Shown here: positions 22,105 through 29,983 of the stretch, in pieces | Layout: each line of letters begins with the position of its first letter | How positions within the stretch are numbered: the stretch's first letter is position 1 | Assembly: GCF_001905385.1 (NCBI RefSeq) | Contig: NZ_LIPF01000001.1 | Location: 486,765-550,764 of the forward strand | Source: Streptomyces sp. CB02414 | GTDB taxonomy: Bacteria > Actinomycetota > Actinomycetes > Streptomycetales > Streptomycetaceae | DNA: 64,000 nt | Direction: 5' to 3' | The notes under the pieces: model-generated | Told to the model about the DNA's origin: nothing | What the model saw: the letters and a program-made list of their open reading frames with translations, nothing else | The model's database searches: none | Program-made: the position numbers and the translations under genes

Positions 22105-23466
22105 ATGGACAAGCAGCAGGAGTTCGTGATCCGGACGCTGGAGGAGCGCGACATCCGGTTCGTACGCCTGTGGTTCACGGACGTGCTGGGCTTCCTGAAG
22201 TCCGTGGCCGTGGCCCCGGCCGAGCTGGAGCAGGCCTTCGACGAGGGCATCGGCTTCGACGGCTCGGCGATCGAGGGCTTCGCCCGGGTCTACGAGTCCG
22301 ACATGATCGCCAAGCCGGACCCCTCCACCTTCCAGGTCCTGCCCTGGCGCGCGGAGGCCCCCGGCACGGCCCGCATGTTCTGCGACATCCTGATGCCGGA
22401 CGGCTCCCCGTCCTTCGCGGACCCGCGCTACGTCCTCAAGCGCGCCCTGGCCCGCACCTCCGACCTGGGCTTCACCTTCTACACCCACCCGGAGATCGAG
22501 TTCTTCCTGCTGAAGAACAAGCCGGTCGACGGCACGGTCCCCACCCCCGCCGACAACTCCGGCTACTTCGACCACACCCCGCAGAACATCGGCATGGACT
22601 TCCGCCGCCAGGCGATCACCATGCTGGAGTCGATGGGCATCTCGGTGGAGTTCTCCCACCACGAGGGCGCACCCGGCCAGCAGGAGATCGACCTCCGCTA
22701 CGCCGACGCCCTCTCCACGGCCGACAACATCATGACGTTCCGTCTGGTCATGAAGCAGGTCGCCCTCGAACAGGGCCTCCAGGCCACCTTCATGCCGAAG
22801 CCGTTCTCGGAGTTCCCCGGCTCGGGCATGCACTCCCACCTGTCCCTCTTCGAGGGCGACCGCAACGCGTTCTACGAGTCGGGCGCCGAGTACCAGCTCT
22901 CCAAGGTCGGCCGCTCCTTCATCGCGGGCCTGCTGCGGCACGCGGCGGAGATCTCGGCGGTCACCAACCAGTGGGTGAACTCCTACAAGCGCATCTGGGG
23001 CGGCACCGAGCGCACGGCGGGCGCGGGCGGCGAGGCCCCCTCCTACATCTGCTGGGGCCACAACAACCGCTCGGCCCTGGTCCGCGTCCCCATGTACAAG
23101 CCCGGCAAGACCGGCTCGGCCCGCGTCGAGGTCCGCTCCATCGACTCCGGCGCCAACCCGTACCTCACCTACGCCGTCCTCCTCGCCGCCGGCCTCAAGG
23201 GCATCGAGGAGGGCTACGAACTCCCGCCGGGCGCCGAGGACGACGTCTGGGCCCTCTCCGACTCGGAACGCCGCGCGCTGGGCATCGAACCCCTCCCCCA
23301 GAACCTGGGCGAGGCCCTCGCCCTGATGGAACGCAGCGACCTGGTCGCCGAGACCCTGGGCGAGCACGTCTTCGACTTCTTCCTCCGGAACAAGCGGCAG
23401 GAGTGGGAGGAGTACCGGTCGCAGGTGACGGCGTTCGAGCTGCGGAAGAACTTGCCGGTGCTGTAG
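22105..23466 (+). CDS. glnA2: Glutamine synthetase-like protein GlnA2
   Basis: 453 residues from ATG 22105 (MDKQQEF); an in-frame ATG at 22090 is also possible. GS-I fold motifs are present: FDGSAIEGF, FYTHPEIEFFL, FPGSGMHSHLSLFEG, NSYKRIWGG, NNRSALVRVP and RVEVRSIDSGANPYL. The C-terminal region has no Tyr where GlnE-modified enzymes carry it. In S. coelicolor this locus is called glnA2, and GlnA-like enzymes there have been tied to gamma-glutamylation of polyamines; that specificity is not provable here. Its last 88 bases (from 23379) are duplicated at 32452-32539, so its 3' end is an attachment site and its present last residues (RKNLPVL rather than RKSLPVL) probably come from the inserted element. 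Confidence 0.93.
   Translation: MDKQQEFVIRTLEERDIRFVRLWFTDVLGFLKSVAVAPAELEQAFDEGIGFDGSAIEGFARVYESDMIAKPDPSTFQVLPWRAEAPGTARMFCDILMPDGSPSFADPRYVLKRALARTSDLGFTFYTHPEIEFFLLKNKPVDGTVPTPADNSGYFDHTPQNIGMDFRRQAITMLESMGISVEFSHHEGAPGQQEIDLRYADALSTADNIMTFRLVMKQVALEQGLQATFMPKPFSEFPGSGMHSHLSLFEGDRNAFYESGAEYQLSKVGRSFIAGLLRHAAEISAVTNQWVNSYKRIWGGTERTAGAGGEAPSYICWGHNNRSALVRVPMYKPGKTGSARVEVRSIDSGANPYLTYAVLLAAGLKGIEEGYELPPGAEDDVWALSDSERRALGIEPLPQNLGEALALMERSDLVAETLGEHVFDFFLRNKRQEWEEYRSQVTAFELRKNLPVL
23379..23466 (+). repeat. Direct repeat, left copy (att site inside glnA2)
   Basis: Matches 32452-32539 at 82 of 88 positions, with a perfect 62-base core (23387-23448). Differences are CC/TA at 23385-23386, AAC/TCG at 23449-23451 and the last base of the stop codon. 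It contains the glnA2 stop. Confidence 0.88.
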
Positions 23467-23502
23467 ACGCAGGTCAGGCCGGGATCCCGGCGGAACGGTC
23501 CC

Positions 23503-23537
23503 CTTGGGGTCGACGGTCACGGACCGTCGACCCCAAG
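23503..23537 (+). terminator. Terminator hairpin after glnA2
   Basis: CTTGGGGTCGACGGTC (23503-23518) and GACCGTCGACCCCAAG (23522-23537): a perfect 16-bp stem with a 3-base loop, 36 bases after the glnA2 stop. It lies inside the element and so appears to be supplied by it. Confidence 0.8.
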
Positions 23538-23551
23538 ACCTTTCGCTGCCT

Positions 23552-23570
23552 CTGGGCCGTCTCTGGGCCG
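23552..23570. repeat. Short direct repeat near left end (possible integrase arm site)
   Basis: CTGGGCCGTCTCTGGGCCG; 18 of 19 bases match 32327-32345, the mirrored position at the right end. Each copy itself has two TGGGCCG units. Confidence 0.5.
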
Positions 23571-23965
23571 CCAGAGTCAATCTCAGACGCCCTGTAGCCA
23601 CCCGTAGAGCTTGTTGCTCGATCAAGGCACCGGCCTCCGCTCCGCGTGGCGGTCCCGCCTCCCGTCCGCTCCGCGCGCTGTGCCGATAACGTGCCCCGCG
23701 CGGAGGCGGCCACGGGCCCTAAGCCGAGCCTCGAATAGAACGGCCGCGGTTCGAACGTGCCTCTGCGGCGCGCTCAGGCGTCAAGGTGGAAGGGGCGTCA
23801 TCCATGAGTGCCGACCGGTGAGTGGCGTAAGCGGTCAAGCTCCTATCCCGCCTGACGTCGACCCAGTGATTCATGCGGGTGTTGCCGTTCGGCGGTTTAC
23901 TGCCCGCTTCACCTCACTTACAGATGTAGTGCACGCCGATGGTTGACGGCTTTGATTGCTTCGTT

Positions 23966-24511
23966 TTATGGAGTGATCCCTAGATCGCGTCGCATGACAG
24001 TGCGCATCTCAGCCAATAGGTTCCAACTCTCCACCCGCATTTCCTCGGCGCCCTCAATGCTTTCGCCTGGCTCAGGACTTCCGAGATCGAGACGTCTCAA
24101 TGTCCCATAGAGGTTGCTGAGATGGCTGTTCACAGTGCCGGCCGCAATCAATACAGGATCGGGAACCAGCATCTGCGCCTCTGCATGACGCGCCCTGTGG
24201 TCACGTCTCATCTCTTCGACATCGGTACGTATCTCATCGGTTGCGACACCAGCACGAACGGCAACAAAGTAGTTGGTCAGCGCTGTCTGATACAGGCGGG
24301 CGGCGATGTTAAGCGCGACGTAGCAGGTCCGTCGGCTCTCGATAGTCGCTTGCTCGGTTTGGTATGCACGCTCTTCCCGGCGTTGTCGGTCAGCCTGCTC
24401 AAGCTCTCGCATCTTGCTGCTGTTGGCACTCCGTTGGGTGAGGAGTGCCGAAGTGAGGGTGCCTGTGATGCCTAAGAGGGCAATAATCAGGGCGCTCGTG
24501 GACGTACTCAA
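23966..24511 (-). CDS. Hypothetical single-pass membrane protein
   Basis: 181 residues from a TTG start at 24511 preceded by GGAGGAG. An N-terminal membrane helix (ALIIALLGITGTLTSALLTQ) is followed by a long charged helix predicted to coil (KMRELEQADRQRREERAYQTE) and then a helical cytoplasmic part ending RDLGITP. No known family recognised. It lies 23 bases downstream of the RES/HEPN gene on the same strand, so the two are probably co-transcribed, and it could act as partner, immunity factor or membrane effector. Codon use is less GC-rich than host genes, consistent with transfer. Confidence 0.72.
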   Translation of the reverse strand: MSTSTSALIIALLGITGTLTSALLTQRSANSSKMRELEQADRQRREERAYQTEQATIESRRTCYVALNIAARLYQTALTNYFVAVRAGVATDEIRTDVEEMRRDHRARHAEAQMLVPDPVLIAAGTVNSHLSNLYGTLRRLDLGSPEPGESIEGAEEMRVESWNLLAEMRTVMRRDLGITP

Positions 24512-24534
24512 ATTCTCCTCCGAGAATCAACCAG

Positions 24535-25788
24535 TTACGCGAACGGGTCGTCGTTGACGGGCGGCAAAAGCTCGTACTCCCGCTTAATCTTGAACGTAGT
24601 CATTGACGCAGCGTCCATCTTCAAGTGAGGCTTATCATCTGCGAACCGCTCGATTTGGTCCTCCTGGTCAATACATCGCTTGTTGGGTACGTCTAGCACG
24701 ATGCAGGTTTTGCCCGTCACGGCAGAGGTGTACATCAAGCCGCTCACGCCGCCATCCTCACGCTGATGCACTTTGAGGAGGTACTCAGTCAAGATCTGAG
24801 TCGGTACGTAGTCGATCTGTTCATAACTTTCCCTGATAGGCTTAGTCAGATCCTTGACGAAATCTCTGAGAAACAGAATCCCCTGTCGCTCTGCGAACCG
24901 ATCTACATCGAATTCAGAGGGAAGCGAGGGAATCTTGCTTCCAGTCAGATCGATGAGAGTGAAGCACTGTGTTCCATGGAAAGCGGCAACACTGACGTGA
25001 GTGTCGGAGGTGCGCACGAGGCTCTCCCTCACCGCAGTGTCTTTGTCTTCGGCACCGTAGAACATTGGAATACCGGCAGGGCTCATCCGGTTCGCTTGCT
25101 TCGCGTGCTCTCGTCCGACTGTTCCCAGGTCTTTTGCGCCCCAGTAAACATTAGGGTCCGTGTGTGTACGGGCTCGCCAGAAAATTTCATCTACCTCGAT
25201 GGTGCGGTACAAGTCGTGCTCTTCTATATATTCGCTCAACGCTTGCATGATCTTGGCCGGGTGGACACCGTCGACGTCGTAATCCTGGCTTTGCCAGTCC
25301 TTGCGCATCCAGAATACGTAGCGAGATTCGTACATTACGGCTTCGCGGAATCGCTCCCAGCCGGCGCTAAGCGCTTCACTTGGCGAGTTATACCAGTAAT
25401 AATTGTCCTGCCATGTCTTCTCGACTATCGAGTCACGAACAGCCTCCAGCAGGCCCGGACCAGAGAAAATATACCCATATTCCCAGGTGACCAAATCCCA
25501 AGTGTCGATGGCATTGCCTAGATATTCACCCACTTCTGAGTCATAGCGGTGCTCGTTATCCGCGTCTTCGTAACGGAGAGTGATCCCGTTCATAAATGCG
25601 TCTATGAGGGTGTCCAGTTCGGCCGCTGGGCTTTCATCGCAGAAGCTGCATTGATTCTCAGTTTCAGACGCCTCTTTGACCTTGCTTGCGAGAAAAGGTT
25701 CATCCACGCATAGCTCACACACCCACTTGCCCGTGGGATGCCAGCCTTGGGCTTCTACTTCTTCCAAGTAGCGCTTAGCGAGCCCCAT
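24535..25788 (-). CDS. HEPN/RES N-terminal domain plus RES domain protein
   Basis: 417 residues from ATG 25788, with GGGGGA just upstream; longer reading to 25917 lacks support. Seen in order: a four-Cys zinc-ribbon-like motif (C24, C27, C47, C50); an all-helical HEPN-like segment (about 55-190); and a RES domain (about 195-400) with Arg205 in FWRART, the ANRMSPAGIPMFYGAED segment, Glu255 in TAVRES and Ser266 in VSVAAF. RES domains, best known from Xre-RES toxin-antitoxin pairs, degrade NAD+ or modify proteins with ADP-ribose. HEPN-RES fusions are known from large-scale domain surveys as likely conflict effectors. No Xre-type antitoxin is adjacent. NAD depletion on infection is an inference. 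Confidence 0.8.
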   Translation of the reverse strand: MGLAKRYLEEVEAQGWHPTGKWVCELCVDEPFLASKVKEASETENQCSFCDESPAAELDTLIDAFMNGITLRYEDADNEHRYDSEVGEYLGNAIDTWDLVTWEYGYIFSGPGLLEAVRDSIVEKTWQDNYYWYNSPSEALSAGWERFREAVMYESRYVFWMRKDWQSQDYDVDGVHPAKIMQALSEYIEEHDLYRTIEVDEIFWRARTHTDPNVYWGAKDLGTVGREHAKQANRMSPAGIPMFYGAEDKDTAVRESLVRTSDTHVSVAAFHGTQCFTLIDLTGSKIPSLPSEFDVDRFAERQGILFLRDFVKDLTKPIRESYEQIDYVPTQILTEYLLKVHQREDGGVSGLMYTSAVTGKTCIVLDVPNKRCIDQEDQIERFADDKPHLKMDAASMTTFKIKREYELLPPVNDDPFA

Positions 25789-26108
25789 GCTTCCCCCGAA
25801 GGTTCGTGTCGACTTCTCGTGAGTCACGCAGTCGTCAGAGGGCGGAGAGGCCCCACTCAGACTATGCGTCCTACAGGATTGCATCGAAGTGCCCCGGACG
25901 GCGTAGGAACTGGGCACTCATGCGCGGCAACATGAACAGCGGCGGAAGACGGCACGAAGCACTGACGCCGGCAACCCGAGTAACGCAGGAAACTCCGAGC
26001 CCTGACGACGGGCTCGGAGTCACTTGCGGACACATCTCGGTGGCCGGGCCGTGGTCCGCGTACGACATCGCCTCTAGGGACTTTGACGTGCTCGGGAGAC
26101 CGTGGCGA
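25789..26108. other. Intergenic region between RES gene and integrase remnant
   Basis: About 320 bases without a supported gene. It should hold the promoter of the RES/membrane-protein operon and contains the hairpin at 25992-26020. Confidence 0.5.
25992..26020 (-). terminator. Terminator hairpin downstream of the integrase remnant
   Basis: ACTCCGAGCCC (25992-26002), loop of seven, GGGCTCGGAGT (26010-26020): an 11-bp perfect stem placed after the integrase stop. Confidence 0.65.
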
Positions 26109-27150
26109 TCACTCTGCCGATGATTCGCACGCAGGAGCCTCAGAAGCCACCAACGGGTGTTGGCCATCGGATCTAACAGCGGCTACAGGCGCACCGGAGT
26201 GGTTCGGCGTCAGAACCACACCTTCATACAGGCCGTCTACGGCCTTCCGGGCCCGTGCGTCGCTGCTCGGCATGAGGTGAGTGTAGACCCGGAGTGTGAA
26301 CCCCGGATCGTTGTGTCCGAGGTAGCCGCTCAGCGCCTTGACGTTCTCGCCGGCGTCCAAGAGGACAGAGGCGTAGAAGTGCCTGAGAGCGTGCATGCCG
26401 TGTTCGCGGGCAGCCTGGTGACGCTCGCCCGGCTTCGGGGCGGGGATCACCCCAGCAGCCACGAGAGCAGGCTTCCACGCGCGGTCGTTAAAGTCGGTAC
26501 GCCGAACCGCACCCGCGCCATCGAGACGCGTGAACAGCAGCCGCTTCGTGACAGGCGGACCATCCACCCGAAGCCACGGCAAGGTGATCTCTACCGGAGG
26601 GAACGCCTCCATGTGCTGCTTGAGGACGTGCGCCACACGGTCCGGCAAGGGAACGTCGCGGATCTTGTTCCGCTTCGGCGGGGCGAACACAAGACCCTCT
26701 TTCGTCACCTTCACCTGATTCACGATGTGCAGCCATCCGGAGTCGAAACCGATTGCATCGACGGGCAGCCCGAAGATCTCCCCTTGCCGGAGTCCGCATC
26801 CGCCTCCGAGGTCGACCGTCGCGCGGTAGCGCTCCGGCAGCGCCGCTCGTACAGCGAAGACGCGCTCTGCGCTCCACGGCACAACGCGGCCACTTCCCGC
26901 AGCAGGCGGACGCACCGATTGCGCGTGGCACGGGTTCTTGGACAGGTGACCGTCGTCCACCGCCGCGTTGAGGACCGTCGACACGTTGTTGTAGATCACA
27001 CGCCGATACGACGACGCAGGGACATCCCGTTCCAATTCGCTGAGCCAATCCCGGATGTGTTCCGGCTTGAACGAGCCGAGCGGTCGCGGCCCCAGATAGG
27101 GGATCGCGTGGCCGCGAATCGCGGACTCCACTGAGCTTCTTCGAGTTGGT
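26109..27150 (-). pseudogene. int: Tyrosine recombinase (phage/ICE-type integrase), 5' end lost
   Basis: Remnant of a site-specific integrase. The core-binding domain (ESAIRGHAIPYLGPRPLGSF) and catalytic domain survive: Arg in GGGCGLRQGEIFGL, HALRHFYASVLLDAGENVK (H-x-x-R), LGHNDP and the Tyr in VYTHLMP. The protein normally has about 60 or more extra N-terminal residues (arm-binding domain); these are missing because an IS element abuts at about 27150, and residues read upstream of there come from IS DNA. The missing part is not found beyond the IS, where the Nudix gene lies, so insertion was probably accompanied by a deletion. Confidence 0.82.
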
Positions 27151-27188
27151 CTCCGATCGGGTGACGGGCCGTGAAGCGCAACGAGCGA

Positions 27189-27245
27189 GGCCCCCGGGCT
27201 GTTGATCGAGGTGTCTGACGTCTCAATCACGTTGCTCGGGGGCCT
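27189..27245. promoter_or_regulatory. Hairpin in the IS leader
   Basis: CGAGGCCCCCGGGC near 27189-27202 pairs, with one mismatch, with GCTCGGGGGCCTCG at about 27232-27245, just upstream of the transposase start. Such leader hairpins can block read-through from outside promoters. Confidence 0.5.
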
Positions 27246-27253
27246 CGTTGGTC

Positions 27254-27996
27254 ATGCATCCTGCCGCACTCGACCTGCCGCATGCACTCGTGGAGTGGGT
27301 CACCATGCTGATCGTCACCCGTGAGGGCGACCGGCGCTGCAAGCTCCGTCCGTCACAGCGAGCGATGGTGGCACTGGTGTACCTGCGCGAGCACATCACC
27401 CTGGCGAAGATCGCCGCCGGGTTCGGGATCAGCGAGTCCACCGCGCATGCCTACACCCGCGCGGTCGTCGACCTTCTCGCCGCCCGTGCACCGGGTCTGC
27501 TGAAGACGCTGCGCGACCACGATCCCGACTTGTCCTGCTTGACGGCACTCTCGCCGAATGCGACCGGGTCGGCGACGGCCGGGCCGACTACTCCCACAAG
27601 CACCGGCGCCACGGCGTGAACGTGCAGGTCGTCGCCGATCCCGGCGGCCGGCTGCTGTGGCTCTCGCCCGCCCTGCCGGGCCGCACCCACGATCTGACCG
27701 CTGCCCGCACTCACCGGATCATCCGGATCTGTGAGCGTCAGGGCGTTCCGATCGTGGCCGATCTCGCCTACCAGGGCGCCGGGCCGTGGCTGACCACGGG
27801 CATCAAACGCAGGCCCCTGAAGGAACTGACCCCTACCGAGAAGACCCGCAACCGTGCCCTGGCAGCCACACGAGCCCCCGTCGAACGTGCAGTCGCCCGC
27901 CTGAAGTCCTGGCAGATCTTCCGCAGGTCCCGCTGCAGCCCCAACCGCATGACGTCAATCGCCAAGGCGGTCCTCACCCTGGAGCTGCAACGCTGA
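27254..27996 (+). pseudogene. IS5-family DDE transposase, frameshifted
   Basis: Two overlapping frames make one transposase. The first (to 27619) has the helix-turn-helix part ([20 protein letters not shown]); the second (from about 27530) has the DDE_Tnp_4-type catalytic part (LLWLSPALPGRTHDLTAART, VADLAYQGAGPW, NRALAATRAPVERAVARLKS). In the continuous reading expected for this family, Asp-Phe-Val-Leu-Leu-Asp-Gly would stand at about 27525-27545; one base is missing in GACTTGTCCTG. A programmed -1 shift is possible, but no slippery heptamer is visible there. Confidence 0.82.
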
Positions 27997-28002
27997 AGGA
28001 GC

Positions 28003-28716
28003 TCACTGGGCGGTTGTGAGTCCTGGTGTGCGTCGAGCTGCAAGAATATGCAGCAGAGCTACCAGGGTGCCTGAGCCCAACAGCTGACCGCGGGCCATGA
28101 GTCCAGGAATGTCGGCCAACGGTACCCACTCGATGTGGCCAGCCTCTTCCAGATCCGTTGGCTCGCCGACCTTCTCAGCTCCGTGCCCTACGAAAATCTC
28201 GTGTGGCGAGTCGACCATTCCAACCATGGGCTGATAGCTCACGACGTGTTCCAGCGACTTGGGCCGCCATCCCGTCTCTTCGACGGTCTCCCGGAGTGCT
28301 GCATCTGCCGGATCTTCTCCCTCATCGACGATGCCGCCTGGGAGTTCCCAACCGAATTGCCGGGGAACGAACCGATAACGCCACATCATCAGCACCCGAT
28401 CCTCCTCGTCGAGGACGGCCGTAATGGCTACGTGGTTGAGCCTCACGACGTGGTGCTCAAAAAGCTCCACGCCTGGCGGCTCCACGTCCCACAACTGGAG
28501 CTTCACCCAGCGATTGTCATAGAGGTTCCGCTCACCGTAGATCTTCCATGGCTCGAAGCCGTCCGGGGTCTGCACGCTCACCCCGCCGGGGACTCTGTAT
28601 GAGCTCCTACCGCGAACCTCCAAAGCCCCTTCGGACACAAGCCGGGCAAGGACCTGCCGGAGCGCGGTTCGACCGATACCCAGTTCTTCCGTCAGCTTCC
28701 GCTCGGATGCGCCCAT
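28003..28716 (-). CDS. GntR-type winged helix fused to Nudix hydrolase (Pif-like)
   Basis: 237 residues from ATG 28716. The N-terminus is a GntR helix-turn-helix (SERKLTEELGIGRTALRQVL), the remainder a Nudix domain with the complete Nudix box GGIVDEGEDPADAALRETVE continuing into ETGW. Nudix enzymes cleave nucleoside diphosphates linked to other groups. In the actinomycete integrative element pSAM2 the Nudix protein Pif gives transfer immunity, and GntR-Nudix genes recur in such elements (established), so this supports an AICE origin. It lies 53 bases downstream of the methyltransferase gene on the same strand. The last residues (about TTAQ) may be IS-derived. Confidence 0.85.
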   Translation of the reverse strand: MGASERKLTEELGIGRTALRQVLARLVSEGALEVRGRSSYRVPGGVSVQTPDGFEPWKIYGERNLYDNRWVKLQLWDVEPPGVELFEHHVVRLNHVAITAVLDEEDRVLMMWRYRFVPRQFGWELPGGIVDEGEDPADAALRETVEETGWRPKSLEHVVSYQPMVGMVDSPHEIFVGHGAEKVGEPTDLEEAGHIEWVPLADIPGLMARGQLLGSGTLVALLHILAARRTPGLTTAQ

Positions 28717-28769
28717 ACGCCGAGCACTCTCCGTTCTAAGGTGGTGCGTACCAGCGTAACGCTCGACCG

Positions 28770-29840
28770 TCAGACTGTTGTGGGCCGTTCCACGGAAGAC
28801 GTGGACGAGTGATCCAAAAGAGATCGAGCGATCAAACCCAGCCCTTTAGCCATCCGCACCGGTACTGCATTCCCGATTTGCCGCTCGATAGAACCGTACT
28901 GCCCGTGAAATTGGTAGTTTACCGGGAAAGACTGGAAGGTTGCGGCCTCCCTTAGCGTGAGCCCTCGGTTCTCAGTCGGGTGAACGAAGGTTCCGCACGC
29001 AGGTGTTGTACACCTGGTCGTCATAGTCGGTGCAGGTTCATCGAGCCTGATTCGTCCGTATGAGCCTGACGCTGAGCGATTCTTGAGCTTGCGATGACAG
29101 TCCAACTGATGTTCCTCCGGCAGGTCAAAACGGTTACCACCCACTGGAATCGCAGAAATTCTTGCCAGGACTGCTTCGCTACTGCGTCGATGACTCCCAA
29201 GTGGGTCATCCGGCTTGTTGTGGCGTGCGAGATGAGCAAGGGCTTGACGTGCCGTCTTCGGGGCCGTCAAGAACTTGCTCGGCAGATAGCTCAATAGGTC
29301 AGCGTCGGGTTCGAAATGCTGAATATCTGCTCGAACTCCCATCAAGATGAACCGCTTCCGTCGCTGCGGAACACCGAATTCAGTGGCGTCTAGCAAGGAG
29401 ACCAAGAACGAATAACCGAGACGCTCCACCTCAGCGACCAATTGTGGGAGGCGGCGATCGCGCTTCAAACCGGGAACATTTTCAAGGAGGAGAATCTTGG
29501 GGAGAAAAGCTTCCACGAACCTGGCGACATCGAGCACCAAGTCGTTGCGATTCTGGTCGACTTCACCTTTTGCCAAGGATGAAAAACCCTGACAGGGCGG
29601 GCATGCTTTAAGAAGATCCAGTTCTCCCCGTTGCAGGCCAGCGTCTTCGGCAATGCGTTCGGCCGACACACTTCTGATGTCAGTCTCGTAGAGAAGGACT
29701 CGCGCATGATTCCTGCGGTAAGACTCCGCAGCTTCCGGGTCGTTCTCCACGGCGGCGAGCACGCGGAAGCCGGCATCCCGGAGCCCCCGCGTAGCGCCCC
29801 CGGCCCCGGCGAAGAGGTCGATGGCACTCGGTCTAGACAT
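28770..29840 (-). CDS. DNA (cytosine-5-)-methyltransferase
   Basis: 356 residues, ATG 29840, with no clear ribosome site, so possibly leaderless or weakly translated. C5-methylase motifs in order: DLFAGAGG (motif I, 8-15), PPCQGFS with catalytic Cys83 (motif IV), ENVPG (motif VI, 120-124), QRRKRFILMGV (motif VIII), a target-recognition region (about 190-300), LTLREAATFQSFP (motif IX) and QIGNAVP (motif X). All key residues are intact. It is divergent from the GHKL-nuclease gene across 143 bases, so it is likely the protective methylase of a restriction-modification-like system. Recognition sequence unknown. Confidence 0.94.
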   Translation of the reverse strand: MSRPSAIDLFAGAGGATRGLRDAGFRVLAAVENDPEAAESYRRNHARVLLYETDIRSVSAERIAEDAGLQRGELDLLKACPPCQGFSSLAKGEVDQNRNDLVLDVARFVEAFLPKILLLENVPGLKRDRRLPQLVAEVERLGYSFLVSLLDATEFGVPQRRKRFILMGVRADIQHFEPDADLLSYLPSKFLTAPKTARQALAHLARHNKPDDPLGSHRRSSEAVLARISAIPVGGNRFDLPEEHQLDCHRKLKNRSASGSYGRIRLDEPAPTMTTRCTTPACGTFVHPTENRGLTLREAATFQSFPVNYQFHGQYGSIERQIGNAVPVRMAKGLGLIARSLLDHSSTSSVERPTTV

Positions 29841-29983
29841 GGGGCGATCTTAGCCATGGAGCGCCCGCAAGGCACCAGGGTCATCTGGTACTTGCCCCGC
29901 TTCTCCACCCAAACTGGCCCCACGGTGGTGTTCTTGATGGCATCGTCATCTACTGAGTGACCGTCAGGGACAGGGGAGCCGTG

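Larger units (their letters stand above)
23467..23965. other. Gene-free left end of the element
   Basis: About 500 bases with no supported gene. It holds the strong hairpin at 23503-23537, the short direct repeat at 23552-23570 that recurs at the other end, and otherwise unstructured sequence. Confidence 0.6.
27155..28016 (+). mobile_element. IS5-family insertion sequence (boundaries approximate)
   Basis: About 860 bases holding a transposase read on the plus strand. The left limit is placed where integrase similarity stops and the right limit just after the transposase stop. Terminal inverted repeats and a target duplication could not be fixed by eye. It has split or truncated the integrase gene and appears to supply the last codons of the neighbouring Nudix gene. 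Confidence 0.75.

Noticed and set aside
23387..23466. tRNA-type attachment site for the element
   Set aside because: The repeat is wholly the coding 3' end of glnA2; no tRNA cloverleaf or CCA end could be found at either junction.
23503..23537. CRISPR-like repeat unit
   Set aside because: A single perfect hairpin, not a repeated array; no spacers or cas genes.
24535..25917. Longer form of the RES/HEPN protein starting at 25917
   Set aside because: The extra 43 residues are Ser/Thr/Cys-rich without domain similarity; the ATG at 25788 has a good ribosome site.
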